The notes under the pieces were generated by a model that was not told the DNA's origin, ran no database searches, and was given only the letters and a program-made list of their open reading frames with translations. DNA of 64,000 bases from Cavia porcellus (lineage: Eukaryota; Chordata; Mammalia; Rodentia; Caviidae): the NCBI RefSeq assembly GCF_034190915.1, contig NW_026947484.1, forward strand, positions 68,651,482-68,715,481. The letters run 5' to 3'. Shown here piece after piece: positions 1 to 12,730 of the stretch; within the stretch, counting starts at the first letter, position 1, and the number at the start of each line of letters is the position of its first letter. The translations under genes were made by a program, and so were the position numbers.

Positions 1-471
1 CTGCAAAGGATTATCAGGCTCATATTTTCTTCGAGAGAAGCCATAGTGAATACCATGGGAGTCCTTAAAGATGCCCCTGAGTTCCGCCTTACTTGGAGGA
101 AGCCAGCTGATGTTCTGAGTGCTTCACACGAGCAGGCTCATTTGGTCACTGCAATAGCTCCATAGGGCCAGCATCACAACAGCCTTCTCTCAGGGAACAG
201 AAGCTCTATCCTTATTAATTTATGATCAAATGATTAAACAGGGACCCACTGGGGAAGGCCAGCATTTCCAGGGCATCCCAGGCTCCTCCAAGGCTCAAGA
301 GAAAGAACACATGAAATTCAGAATGCATCAAATCACTGCCTGAATGGTTACATTCTCCCAAAATTCAGAATAGCTCTTTGTTGCAGTGGCTGCTTCCGTG
401 ATCACAACTCAGCCGAACATGCACAAAGTCGCCCACGTGAGCTCCTCATTGTGAGCCAGGATCACACGTTA

Positions 472-612
472 GTGTGAAGGCTCTGGACAGACACAGATTC
501 AAGTCTGACTCACTTGTGCTTCTTAGTGGGCAGTTACTTAATTTTGCTAAGACTCAGTTTACAAATCCATAAACTGGGTATTTCTGTGAGGCTCATTCTA
601 ATGTCTAACTCA
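472..612 (+). mobile_element. MIR SINE fragment
   Basis: The order 'aaggctctggacagac', 'agattcaagtc', 'gggcagttacttaa', 'ctcagtttacaaatc' follows the MIR core and tail, in forward orientation and clearly diverged. Confidence 0.65.
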
Positions 613-639
613 GCTATCAGAGTTCCAATCAAAGTAACA

Positions 640-790
640 TTTATAGCTGGGTGTGGGATGACAGCCCTCACCTGCAATCCTAGGACTCAGGAGACTGAGA
701 GAGAAGATTGCACATTCCAGGTCAGCCTGGGTGACACAGCAAATCTGAGGATAGTCTGTGCCACACCGGGGGGAGGGGGGGAGGGGGGGA
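640..790 (+). mobile_element. B1-type (7SL-derived) SINE, diverged
   Basis: Contains 'gctgggtgtggg', 'cctgcaatcctaggactcaggagactgag' in pieces and 'ccaggtcagcctgggtgacacagcaa', the usual B1/Alu order. A G-rich low-complexity tail follows at 768-800. Long open frames over it are by chance. Confidence 0.75.
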
Positions 791-1129
791 GGGAGGGAGT
801 TTATAGGCTTGAATATTAGGTTGTAATTATCAAACATGATAGGGAGTGAAGGCAGTAAAGTACTGCAGACTGAGAAGTCGGTAGTAAAAGACATGTATTT
901 TCAAATCATTTGATCTAATCAACTAAGTCCAATTTATCCTTGTGTGGCCTTTCTTTACTAACAACTGCCCTGATATGTTGAAGGAAATGATCGGTCTGTT
1001 CTCCTCATCAGTTTCCTCAAATCTATGCTTAGAATCACAGAAACTCAAGACTACAAAACATCTTTCCATTTGACCTAATTCAATGTCTATGAATTTTTGA
1101 ATCTTCACTTAACAGGGACAGTTGAAGTA

Positions 1130-1500
1130 GAATGGAACTCCTGGTGTTCTGGTTAGGCATAACTGTCAAATTGACTGGCACATGTAATGTCATGGGTGCT
1201 ATCTGGGGGATTGGGAGGTACAATTCTGGGTGTGTCTAGGTGTGTTGTGGAGGCATAACTTTGGTATTACATATGGTCTCTCACTTTTTTCAGTCTGGTA
1301 CTGCTCATCTGCTGTGTGTCCTGGCAACCATGAGCAAAGCAGCTCTGCTCCATCACTCCCTTCCACCATGATGTTTCTGCCTTGAGGTCAACTGACCATG
1401 GACTGAATCCTTGGAAATCACGAGCCCAATTAAACTGCTCCTCCTTCAGGTTGTTGTTCTTAAGAACTGTGTCCCAGCAATAGCAAAGCTGACTAATATA
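1130..1500 (+). mobile_element. Old LTR/MER-type interspersed repeat, family not assigned
   Basis: Starts with 'ctgtcaaattgactggcac' and 'ctgggtgtgtctagg', and closes with 'gaccatggactgaatcc', 'gagcccaattaaactg' and 'gctgactaata'. This order is typical of a widespread mammalian repeat that I recall but cannot name with certainty. Related copies lie at 24065, 31870 and 59275. Confidence 0.5.
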
Positions 1501-4499
1501 CGTAGGGAATTCACTCTCCAGCTAGCCTACCAGTCACTACAAACTGGGCAAAACAAATCAAAAGAAAAGAGGACTGTTAGTAACATCTGCCTAACCTAGG
1601 GGTAGAATAGTCTAACAGAGACATGGAATAGGATTTGTAAAGTTAGTTACCATAAAATTTCTGATGAATCTCCAAAACTGAAAATGAGGTGGTAATACAT
1701 GCTTGAAATTTGCACAAACATGGGACTAGAACAAACTCGTACCATTTCCCATAAAAATGCACCACAATTCTCATTGTCTAGGTCAGATAACTTTGTGGCA
1801 ATTATAGAAAATGAAATTATATGTGTATTTATGAAAGCCACACTTCCTGATTTCTACACTGGATGACATTATATTGGGTTTCATTGGCATGTCACTTGTT
1901 ACCTTTATTTAAGTTCTGAATGCCTAGAGGTCCTTCAGGATTTACCTGTGTCCTGACAGAAGGCTATTAAAACAAATAACAGTTAAATTCGCATTAAGTG
2001 GAACTTCTTTTAAATACGCTCCCTTGTCTATCTTAGCCTACCCACACGTATCACTCTAAAGATTTGCGACATTCACTAATTTAATAATCCATCATTTATT
2101 AAAATGCAAACTAGTATAGTTGGGTGCATGTCAAATTAAAATCATATCCCTCGTGGGTGGGATTGTTAGTTTTATTATGATTATCGTCACTGTTTTTACT
2201 ACACACGCTCGGCAGGCCTCTGCCCTCCGTTCCTGGTAACACGTACCTTGCAGTGAGTGTGGACAAATGTGTACATGTGCAATGTGTGACTACAGAGAAA
2301 TCGGTGGTTCAGCAAATACGCTAAACATCTAAATCAATTCTAAGATCTGTGACTTAAAAAGGCAATTGATGCTACGAAGGGAAAATAAGAGCAATCACAA
2401 GAGACTCAAAAGTCAGAAACGTGGTGCAGTAGATACCATCACATACAGCAGCTCCCTCTGGGCCCGAGTATTCTGAGGCTGTGAGGAGCCACAGCGCTAA
2501 CTGGAGAACCGAAGGCCACGGCCCTGAGTTTAGGGATTTCCTTCCCCGTTCTTGAAAGTGGCTCTGTTGTGTTATGAATTCCTTGAATTGTTTATTGATA
2601 TTTCCAAAACCAAAAACTCAAATTTGGACTTCAAACTGTATATATGATTCTGTGAGCTGTACTCCTTAAACATCTACAATGAACTACATTATTTTTTTTC
2701 AGGAAAAAATACAAGACAAGTTCCAAACTAATGCTTGACATATAGTGAGTGCTAAAGAACTACTTTTCTTATTTCCTCAATAAAATAATAAGGGAAGAGC
2801 TGGTAACTGTATATAGGCTTTTCTGATTATGGAAAACATTCAATTTCATGAATTGCTGTTTTTGTAAAGAATCTTATAAACACACTTGCCAGGAAATTAT
2901 GAAATGTTGTCAGATGTAATACAACGCCTGATGAGCATCAATTGTACCAAGTTTTATTAATATTTAACAATCCAAAAGGGGGGAAAAGAGGATTCCAAGG
3001 CAACGAGACCATCATAGTACAATAAGTGCCATTGCTGCGTGCTGTTTATGTGGCCTTCACTGCCGGATTCCGTGAGCTGAAGGGACTGGGGGCTGGGGCT
3101 GGCTCACACATTCTATGGAAAATTTCTTCATCATTACATAGTGAGCTCCCCTAAGACAAGGGCTAACTAAGAGCCGCCTGTCTTCCCCTTCTATCTAGCA
3201 ATGTGTCTGCACATTACAGCCGCGCAGCAGACATCTCCTGAACCAAATCAGGGGCAGAGAATGAGAGTCTACCCAAGGAGATTCCAGGCGCTCAGCTCCT
3301 TATTCCGAAACTGCCAAACCCGGAGTCACCTCTATCTGAAACACTGTCAAATGACTCACTTGTTGTATAAAACTCTTTTCCTATTTAGGGCAGACTGGAA
3401 AATGAAGCCAAGAATGTCTCCAGAGGGAACTCAGCCCAGGAGTCAGGCCATGGCCTCATGGCAGCAAGGAGAACCGTGTCTGTGTGAATGAGAAGAATTT
3501 TTAAACTGTCCCTTTTAAGATGACACACAGCATTTCAATTCTGAGACCCCTAGCAAATCTGTGAGACACCCTGCTTGCCCTGCTAAAAAGCCTGGAATAT
3601 TATTTGTCAGTCATGGGCAGCACTGATGAATTTTAAAGGAAAAAAAAATAGACAAGATTTGCATATAAAATACTTCTTCACAGTGTTTACAAACTTAAGG
3701 TTGAAACTTAAGCTGGGAGTTTTGGGAAGTCTGTGTTAGAGATGTTGTTTTTGATTCTGGGAACAGAACACAGATTTTACAGACTTTTAGGAAATATTAC
3801 AAGCAAGACATGCAGGAAACTAGGAAGAAGAACAGGAGAAAAAAACCATGTGTTTCCAGAAGGCAGATCAAGGGATCAACAGTCAAGAAGATGCATACAT
3901 ACAGAATTGACTGTTTGAATTATTTCCAGTCCTACCGTTCTGACTTTAAAGGTCTAATAAAGTATTTAATTGAATTTTCATAAAGTTATACCACAGAGTC
4001 TAAAATGAAATTTCATGTCGAAGTAATTTTAAAAACGCATGTAAAGATAAGCTACCATGTGGTTAAAGTAGAGAACAACTGCCTAAATAAATGTTAAACA
4101 AATCATGTTACTGCAGGACTTCACGGAGCCTTTGATATACTTTTACTTCTCCAAAGGAGCTGTATAGTAAATAGGGTTTCTAAAGTATAGCAGCAAATCC
4201 TTTTACTTCCACCCCATTTTCTTCAGCATTTTATTAAATTAGCATCTTTTGGAAAACACTTTAGAAAATGTTCTTTTAGAATTCTCTCCCATTTACAGAA
4301 ACTACTAATTAATAATATTCTGAAGATTATATAATAACCTTCCATAAGGATCATTCAGCAATACCAAACTGATTAAAGCCAGACACGTGGAACAATCAAG
4401 ACTTTTATGTTATTTTACACAATACCCCAGTATTTCATTTCTATTACTTTCTCATTTTCAATGGGGATAAGAATTAACATTCCTAACAGGGACCCTCCA

Positions 4500-4715
4500 T
4501 TGTTCCAGGGACTCTGCAGAGAATCTTGTAGGAATTAATCATGCAACTCTCACAATGCTCCTTTATGTTAATTATTAGCAAGCAGCTCCACTTTATAGAG
4601 AAACAAACTGATCTTCAGAGATCTTAATTAACTTGAATGTGGAAGAAAGTACTAAAACTCATATTTCAAATCCAGAGAGTCTGAATCCGGAGTGTGGGCA
4701 CCTGAACCACCACAC
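4500..4715 (-). mobile_element. MIR SINE
   Basis: 'taattattagcaagcagctcc', 'actttatagagaaacaaactg' and the following text track the reverse complement of MIR, including the 'aggaaactgag' like word. Confidence 0.55.
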
Positions 4716-5016
4716 AAAGAAACATATGCTAGTAATACAATTCTAGAACACTAAGCAAAAGTAATGCAAGTGTGAACTCTGAGTAAGTTACTGAAGTCCA
4801 CATAACAAATTGGCAAGCCCTTATGTATTCCTTCAGTCATCCCTTTTTTCTTCCCTAAATACCAGCAGAAAATCAGATACTGTTTTGAATACCTGGATCC
4901 AGTAGAACAAGCAGTCAGACTTTATACTTTCACCAAAAATAATCAGTAAGGTGAGGCACGCAATAAACGTAAGGAGGAGGAGCAACCGTGGGAAAGGAAA
5001 GCGCTCTGACAGGCTG

Positions 5017-5018
<2 letters not shown>

Positions 5019-5047
<29 letters not shown>
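5019..5047. repeat. (GT)n microsatellite
   Basis: About 14 uninterrupted GT units. It causes the Thr/His- or Cys/Val-rich runs in overlapping open frames, which are not genes. Confidence 0.95.
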
Positions 5048-5049
<2 letters not shown>

Positions 5050-7360
5050 CTCTTGGGTGCTGGAAGAAGCAGGCAGATCAAGTCAGAATAGAGTGCGAGG
5101 AGAACCACTGAGTTGTGTATGGAAGGTCACTGTGACCTTGACGAGAACAGCTTCAAATGATCACTGGGGCCGAGGCCTGTGGCAGTGGCTTCAAGCCATC
5201 ATGAAACCAGAAGAGCTGCTAAAAGGCACGTGTGGACAATGTTGTCAAGGAATTTCATTCTAAGAGAAAAAGAAATATGGCAGTAACAGGAAGGACACAC
5301 AAGACAAGCGAGGAATTCTTTACCCAGACTTTTAAGATACAAGAATTAAGCACATGAAGGAATTCTGCTAATGGATCGTAACAGAACTGAAAGCAAAAGT
5401 CTGATAAAAAGAGAAAAGCAATTGATGAGAAAGGTGTTTTGATGGGACACAGAGCAATGGGGTCCAGTGAACAAATGAAGAGGTGGCCTTAGGAAGAAGA
5501 TGAACAATAAACTGACCACAGTGGCAGGAGACAAGTCAGAGAATGTGGCCAAGATAAAGAGCGGGGACAGGACAGAAGTGCCAGCATGCACAGGAGTTAC
5601 TAGTTTTCTTTGAGGCCATATTCTGTTTTTTAGCTATGCTGGGTTTCTTTTTCTTTTAGAACAGAAATGATAAGATTATTGTGCAGATTAAAAGTCAATC
5701 ATTGATCTTTAGTGCACAGATCACTGACTACAGTGTCGGATGGTAAATGCTGCTCATATTGATCTTATTATTACATTATCACTAATTATATATAGCTGGA
5801 CTCATGTGATCTGAACACTTGAATTTAATTTTATACCTCCTTGGCATGCAGTCCTTGTGAGAAAGGAACAAGTTATCAACTGTGATTTGGTTAGTTTAAC
5901 ATAGTTTCCCTAATAGAATTTGGGCACATTAATTCTAAAGGAGCTATAAATTGAATCAATTCTGATTTTGTTAAGTCTCTGAAAGCAGTGTTACATTCTA
6001 TTGAGTCAAACTCTTACCTTACAGCAAACAAATAGAGAACATTTTGAGATTCAATATTTGCTGCATTTTTGATTAGCAAGCACAAGAAATGGATGCAATC
6101 AATATGTGGACCCCTCAAGCAAAATGTATTTATTGCCTCTGTGAAAATCTTTCTTGATACCTGAGCTTCTCTCTCCAGCTGCCTGATCTCTCTGGTCATC
6201 ACTCCATTGCTGCCATCCAGGCCTGTCTCTCCTGGACCACCTCAATCTTCTCTCTGCCTCCATACACCTTCCCGACACAGCATCCTGTCTTCACAGCAGA
6301 AATTTACAAACCTTTCCATTGAGTCAGCTAGGTACTGTATCTAAAACCATTTCTCTCGGTTACAGAAGAAGCCTCCTCCCTACCCCCCGGTTTAGAAAAG
6401 CCTGCACACTTCTGCAGCCCATCTCTTCCTGTTCCCTTTCTGTTCATTTTGCTCCCCATGCCCAAGTTAGCACTTTATTCCAGAGAGACAGCAAACTTTT
6501 CCTCCACAGGGGTCTTGGTCTTTCTGTTCCTTCGCCATAGAGTTCACATGAGTTACCCAGAATAATCTTGAGTGTCGCTGTTCGGTTATCAGCACCTCAA
6601 AAAGGATGCCTTGCAGCTCAGTCTTCCTGCAAACACCAATTTCAGTTCACTCATTACAGTTACTCTCAGCTGAAATCATTCTAATAGTCTGTATGAGTGA
6701 TTGCTTTCTGACTTGTTAGGGGAATGCAGTGCTTTTTAAGAACCACATATAAACTTCACGTCTTCTTCACCTCTTTATCTAGAGGAAATAGAAAGTCGGG
6801 TGTTCACTGAATTTAACAGGAGGAATAAATAACTTCCAGGTCCTGACATTTTGCAGAAGATTGCTAAACCTCAACAGCCCAGAGTGACTTCTGGCTGTCA
6901 TGAAAATTTTTGCATAGCTAACAGAAGAGAATGCTTCTTCAGTCATTTATTCCTCCATCCCTTAAGCTACTCAGTCAATTCACCACTTATGTATTTCTTT
7001 GTTACTCTCTTAAATCTGACTTTGTGTATTTACTCTATTTTCTATATGTTTGACAATGTGCATTATGTACAGAAATAAATTAGAATGATCTCAAAGAATA
7101 CAAAGTGTAGTACCTCACTTCGTGCTTGATAACAAAGTAGGGAAAGGTTCCACATTCCTGGAAGAGACGAGCTAATATTCTGTTTCACAGTGATACATTA
7201 TATATTCATACATATTTAGAGAAACACGTTTCAGGAAAATAAGAGCTGAATTCATGACCATGAACATGGAAAATTGAAATGAATTCTGTACAGTGATGGA
7301 CGATGATTTTTCAAGGGCAAGGAATACATTACATATATTTCAGGTCTGTATAGACAGGGG

Positions 7361-7695
7361 AAGAAGAAAGTACAAAACACTGCAAAGTTCAGAAAGTCTG
7401 CCCTAGCGCAGGCTTCTCCCCGCTACCAAGAAGAAAGTACAAGACACTGCAAAGTTCAGAAAGTCTGCCCTAGTGCAGGCTTCTCCCCGCTACCAAGAAG
7501 AAAGTACAAGACACTGCAAAGTTCAGAAAGTCTGCCCTAGCGCAGGCTTCTCCCCGCTACCAAGAAGAAAGTACAAGACACTGCAAAGTTCAGAAAGTCT
7601 GCCCTAGTGCAGGCTTCTCCCCGCTACCAAGAAGAAAGTACAAAACACTGCAAAGTTCAGAAAGTCTGCCCTAGTGCAGGCTTCTCCCCGCTACC
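7361..7695. repeat. Minisatellite, five units of exactly 67 bp
   Basis: Five head-to-tail units (7361, 7428, 7495, 7562, 7629), with no indels and only two variable positions seen. One is a or g in 'tacaaRacac' (a,g,g,g,a). The other is c or t in 'ctagYgcagg' (c,t,c,t,t). Such homogeneity implies recent amplification. Confidence 0.95.
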
Positions 7696-7829
7696 ACCAA
7701 TTCACGCCAAGAGAAACGCAATGGATTCATCTAGAACTCTGAAGGTGGACCTGGTCTAGAGAGAAGAGAGGGGCTGAAAACACATCTAAACAGTTTTTTG
7801 AAAAGCTGTGATCATTTTTTTGAAATTAA

Positions 7830-8050
7830 TGCCTTTATCCAGCATTTACTGTATTTCAGGGACTACATCCACTTGTGATAGACATTCTATCACCCAGAGG
7901 ACTCATAGCATCTCTCCGAGTGGTATTTATTATCGGCCCAATTTAGAAGAGAAAACGGAAGCAGAGAAGGAGTGCGAGCCACAGAAAGCCAGAGAAGTAA
8001 ATGACAGGCACTGTCCTCAAACGCAGCCTGCCTGGATACCTCTGTGAGCT
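7830..8050 (-). mobile_element. MIR SINE, diverged
   Basis: 'gtatttattatcggcccaat', 'ttagaagagaaaacggaagc' and 'agagaaggag' match the reverse-complement MIR order. Confidence 0.5.
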
Positions 8051-8289
8051 CAATACCTGCAACGCTGACCAAGGGATCCTGCTTCACTTCGATGGGGCCA
8101 CACTGCTTTCCCCATATTTAGATGAGCAATGATTACAGCCAAAAATAAACTGCTCTTTTTGAGACTTATTTCTGTATTTACTAGCCCAATTGTAAACATT
8201 AATGTTTCACCTTAAAACCAAATACATTTAGATTGAAACTTTGAAAGATTCTCGATGAAGTATCAAATAAATGATCCCCCCACTTGACT

Positions 8290-8363
8290 CTATGCTAGGG
8301 ATTGAACTCAGGGCCTCATACATACCAAGTATGCATTCTACCACTGAGCTAAACCCTCAGCCT
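8290..8363 (-). mobile_element. ID-type (tRNA-derived) SINE
   Basis: 'ctagggattgaactcagggc' to 'gagctaaaccctcagcc' is the reverse complement of the tRNA-like ID body, with both Pol III box regions recognisable though mutated. Confidence 0.75.
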
Positions 8364-10966
8364 CTAATTATAGCATCTCTAAACTTCAAAATCCCTAGAA
8401 TGATGCCCATGGGAAATCATTAGTTATAAAACCAATGTGCAGAGGTATAATATGTTCCCAGCTGATATGCTAATGTTTGCAAGAGTGTGGAAAGATTCAG
8501 GCTTTACTGTTAGCAATGCCTAACCAGTTGGATGGAGAAATCTATTATATATCGTCTTCACACATTTTTGTGTATGTTCCAGCACAATAAGCAGAGCTTT
8601 ACTTTATAATTAATGAGTACAGAGTAATTTTTCCTCATCACTTATTTCTAAATACACTGTTCCTATGTGTTTTAATGGTTTTCTTGATGTGGTCTCTAAC
8701 TTTCACTGTTTTTTTTTTAAATTCTTCTTTCAACCAAATTTACTATACACATTAAGATCCCAGTTAAGATTTCCACTGGATGATCTATTCTCCAGCAAAA
8801 ATGAATTAAGGAACATTTGGTTTATGTTGCCTACTTCAGCAGCAGTCCTGTTAGTCTATTAATAACACTAGTTGTTGGGTATGGGGCATCCTTCACACGC
8901 AATGTATACTCACAAGGCTATGTGCATCGTGAATATATGTATTTCTCTATCAATGAAAAATTTCATATTTCTCTTTTATTATAAGTGTTGTACATAAAAA
9001 ATTTGAGGTAAAATAGAAGGAGGTTGGTTTACTTAACTAACTTGAATGATAAGTCCATTACTGGCACTGGGATCAAAAATAGTAATTTATAGTCTATCAT
9101 TTTGAAAATGAAGTCATCAGATTATTGGTTTTAAGGCACTTTGAAAGGGAAATTCTAGGCAAGTTAAAACATTATCCTACAATTTAGAGGGCTCTAAAGT
9201 AGCTGAAAATAAACAGAGCTGGAAAAGCGCATGTCCTCACCAAACCCAAACTATTACTTAGGAATGACTACAAAACAAATATACACAGATATTCCTTGTT
9301 TAACAATCCACCTGTTTAATGACTCTTCAGGCTTACAACCTGTCTTTTTCTGTGCAGTTATGTTCATCTTGTCTATACAGCATAAGTGTCTTCCTATACA
9401 GTATATCTTATTTATATAGAATTGTAGCTTTTGCTAATTGTACTGTATAGTACTAGTTTTATGTTCTGTTACACATTATAGTACTGCATGTAAGAATTAT
9501 GCAAATTAAAGCAAAGTTATCAAGTTGGAGTTTTCTTTGACCATTTTCTTATTCTGAATATTTTAATATATGTACCATATAGAATTCACTTGGTGACCAA
9601 CTCACTTAATGACCTAGTCACTGGACTACACTGGATCTTTAAATGAAGAATGTCTGTTATTTTTTCTTCTAGTGTTATTTCAGAATAGCCAAGAGGCAGC
9701 TTAGTTCAGACTTCTATCACCTCTAACCCTATCCTATAAAGATGTGAGATACACTGTCATTTTTGTTCCCATTAATCAATTTACAGCATCCTGCAGTTTT
9801 ACATCTCAGCTGAATACCTAACAACTCTGTGGTTAGCATCATTTGTCATACAAGAGACTGGATTCAGCAGACATTACTGAGTACTTACTAAAATTTCAGT
9901 AGGTTTTGCCAAGCCCAAACAGACAGGTAGGGCACCAGTTCTGCTCTCTAGGAATTTAAAATTTAGGGAGAAAGTTTCACCCAGAACTAACTCTGCTATC
10001 AAGAACATGTGGTAAGGACCATGCAGCAACAAAAAGAATGAGGAGCCTAAGTTTGCTTGTGGTTAATTCTAATCTAGGCAGTGAGACATTCGTGGGGAAA
10101 GTTGACCTTTTAGTTGAGGCTTGAAGGTCAAAGGAGCTCTGGCAGCAGTGGGTGTAGTGGACGGAGCAGGGGTTCACAGGGAAGGCAGGGTGTGTGACAG
10201 GTAGGAAGGGTAGGGCAGGCTCACAAGGCACAGAGATGGGAAGAGATGAGGAAGGAAGGGCAGTGTGGGCCAGATCAGTGACCACCTGCAGCGAACAAGT
10301 TTTAATGTAAGCTCTAAGCACTCAAAGGTCCACTCAGGAATAAGAAAAAGAAAAACATCGCTAATGGCGTGCTTCTCTGCCTTTCCTCATTAAAAGTATC
10401 AGCAGTCTTACTTTTATTTACTTTAAATCAGACAAGAGTTTTTTAAACCTGTAATTCAAAATAGACACTTTTTTTTTTTTACATTAAATGATGCAGTCAG
10501 TTTTTTGGAGGAGAATGAGCAGTGAATCTCAGCAAAAATCAGGAAAATGATGATGGATTGAGATACCCACCTGTTTAGGGAGACTGGGAGCCAGGAGAAA
10601 GAAGAGCATTGTGCTGGGAGAGAGGGGAGACTAAGGAGGGGTTCAGTGCTGGATGATGCGAAAGTGTTGGCAGCTACACTCAATCTCTCAGCCCCACGAA
10701 TTTGCTGTTCTAAATGCAAGATTGACATGTTAATGAACACAGCCCCTAGGCCCGGGAATACACCTCTGTTCTCAGAGGCGTTCTCCAGCTCCTAGTGCAT
10801 CGAGAACAGAGACTACTAACGATGCCAAGTGGTTCCACTAACTTTCTGTTAGTGCCGGCTCAGCCCGCCAGCTCCACACGTTCCTCCGCCCTGGAGGATG
10901 GGATGTCTACACTTTCTCTACGGAGAATCGTCACCTTAGATAAGCCTTGGTGCTCGTAAAACCTAC

Positions 10967-11139
10967 CATTCTAACACCATTTTCAAAAGCTTGCCGGGTG
11001 AGGGGAGCTGGCCCGTCCACGGTCTTCCCGTCGTCGTCCGGGCCCCAGCTGGCACTGTATATGTGCACATGCTGGGGGTTGAAGCTGACTGACTTGGCTT
11101 CCACCATGTCTGTGACATCTCCGTCCAGCATTCTCACCC
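10967..11139 (-). CDS. PCSK5: PCSK5 internal exon, substrate-pocket segment of catalytic domain
   Basis: This 173-bp exon starts with GG, completing the split Gly codon, and then encodes 57 codons. They begin [20 protein letters not shown], pass through [13 protein letters not shown] and end [30 protein letters not shown] is diagnostic for PC5/6 against PACE4 (PCSK6), which differs at several positions here. In furin the equivalent [18 protein letters not shown] loop helps form the acidic pockets that select basic P1/P4 residues; this is family knowledge. The acceptor reads CCCTTCTGTCTTGCAG and the donor ATG|gtaggt. The exon ends in phase 0. The following exon, expected to hold the oxyanion-hole Asn and then the active-site Ser further on, is not in the window. 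Confidence 0.97.
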
Positions 11140-11824
11140 CTGCAAGACAGAAGGGATGGCGAGCTCAGGGCAGGAGCTCCGCTGCGTGACACCCAGGAAA
11201 GCCCGCCGTGAGGCTGCAGAGGGTAAAAATGTATATTGTTAATCTACAAACAGCACATTTTCCCTGGTAAAAGGATAATGTACACTTTTCAGAAGATATC
11301 TCAGAAAGCAAAGAAGTCATATTGCATGTAAAAGCGAAAAGCTTCTTCCAAACTTTTAACCCAAGGTCTTAAGCTCCAAGCTCCTAACTCTTACAATACT
11401 TGCCATAATCTATCCCTTCTCTTCATCCCTCTCTTAAGCAACTACTAGGTGGAGAGATTCTCAAGCAATCCACCTTCCCCAAATTGCTTCCTAGTGAATG
11501 ACTTGCACCCCGAGTTGCTGTACAATAGTCTAGCCTCAGCAGTCTTACACATTTGGGAAAGCTGCCGAGTTGAGTTGGTCTCATTTCCTCTACATTTGAT
11601 ATTAGCTCTTAATCTGAAGATTGATGTAAACTTTATTTTTTGTGAAGTTATTTACAAGTCAAATAATAAATGGGAATGCATTTAACACTTCAAACAGTCC
11701 TCAAAGTGTTCTTAGCAATGTTTAGTCATTAATCTTCATTTAAGTAGATTCCTACAAGACAGACAGAAATTTATCATGAACCCTGAAGTAGACATGAAGA
11801 CTCTCAGAAATGAATTCTGTGCTG

Positions 11825-12084
11825 AGCCAGGAGTGGTGGGGTACATGCCTGCAATCCTAGCATTCTGTAAGGCAGATTGAGGCAGGAAGATCAGTTTCAA
11901 GCCTAGCTGCAGCAATGCAGCAGGGACACATATAAGAATTTTCTAAAAGGGGCTGAGGATGTAGGCTCAGTGCAAATGCCCTGGGCTTGGGCTGGAGATG
12001 TGGCTCAGTGGTAGATTTCTTGCCCTGCATGCAAAAGGCACTGGGTTTGATCCCTAACACACACACACACACACACACACACAC
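11825..12084 (+). mobile_element. B1/ID composite SINE with (CA)n end
   Basis: A B1-like left part ('ccaggagtggtggggtacat', 'cctgcaatcctagcattc') is followed by ID-like monomers ('ggctgaggatgtaggctcag' and 'ggctggagatgtggctcagt'), then 'gggtttgatccct' and a (CA)n run at 12057-12084. This is a dimeric arrangement known from several rodent lineages. Confidence 0.7.
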
Positions 12085-12705
12085 CCCAAAACAAAACAAA
12101 ACAGGAAAAAGCCAGGCTTTCTTTTTTCCCTTTTATTTTGGAGACTCACAACAATAAATTATTTAATTGTCAGGTGAACATAACTCTCCTCAGCTTAAAC
12201 TACATACCATCATTAAAATATTATGTCTTTTACAGGGCAAACTTACTCCTTTTAAAATCTTGTTATTACAGTAGGACTTCAGCTTTTCACTAGTTATCAA
12301 CAGACAGAAATTAAATAGTAGGACCTTCTGTAAATCTGTCTCCCTACTTCCTACTGTCTGTCTTTAATTTTCCTCTTTATTTATAATTTGGGTTTCTTTT
12401 CTGTGCTTGTGAAAAAAAATTTAGCTATAAAATTTTCAAATAAAGAAAAACAGGATGAACAATGAGTACATCTACATCAAATATTCAATAATTGTTCAAT
12501 TTTGCCTAATTTTTGCCATCTAAAACCAGACATTAGGTTGAACTCTTTAAATTCCATGACAGATACCAGTTTTTAATATGTTTTACAAAAAAAGGAAATA
12601 AGCCCTTACAACATCCAGCCAACAGTGAACTTTCTCCAAACACTGTCTTTCTAAAGATGCTGCCTGTGGTTTTTATGTCTCCTGTCTCTTCCTCTAGACT
12701 TCTGG

Positions 12706-12730
12706 TATCTATCTATCTATCTATCTATCT
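12706..12730. repeat. (CTAT)n microsatellite
   Basis: Six uninterrupted tetranucleotide units. Confidence 0.9.

Larger units (their letters stand above)
1..10966 (-). other. PCSK5: PCSK5 intron, partial (downstream of the last exon seen)
   Basis: Begins with the donor gtaggt at 10966 and runs past the start of the window. I looked for the next PCSK5 exon and did not find it. Its contents are old repeats (MIR at 472, B1 at 640, LTR-like repeat at 1130, MIR at 4500 and 7830), a (GT)n run, the 67-bp minisatellite and an ID-type SINE at 8290. The stretches 1510-4490, 5050-7350 and 8370-10960 are AT-rich unique-looking DNA in which I see no gene, apart from a possible old DNA-transposon remnant near 9290-9650. 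Confidence 0.85.

Noticed and set aside
1..10930. Next downstream PCSK5 exon (oxyanion Asn region)
   Set aside because: I looked for the expected continuation (GRRGLGSVF...WASGNGG) on the minus strand and found no match.
10947..11192. Open frames on the other strand or in other frames over the exon at 10967-11139
   Set aside because: Shadows of the PCSK5 exon.
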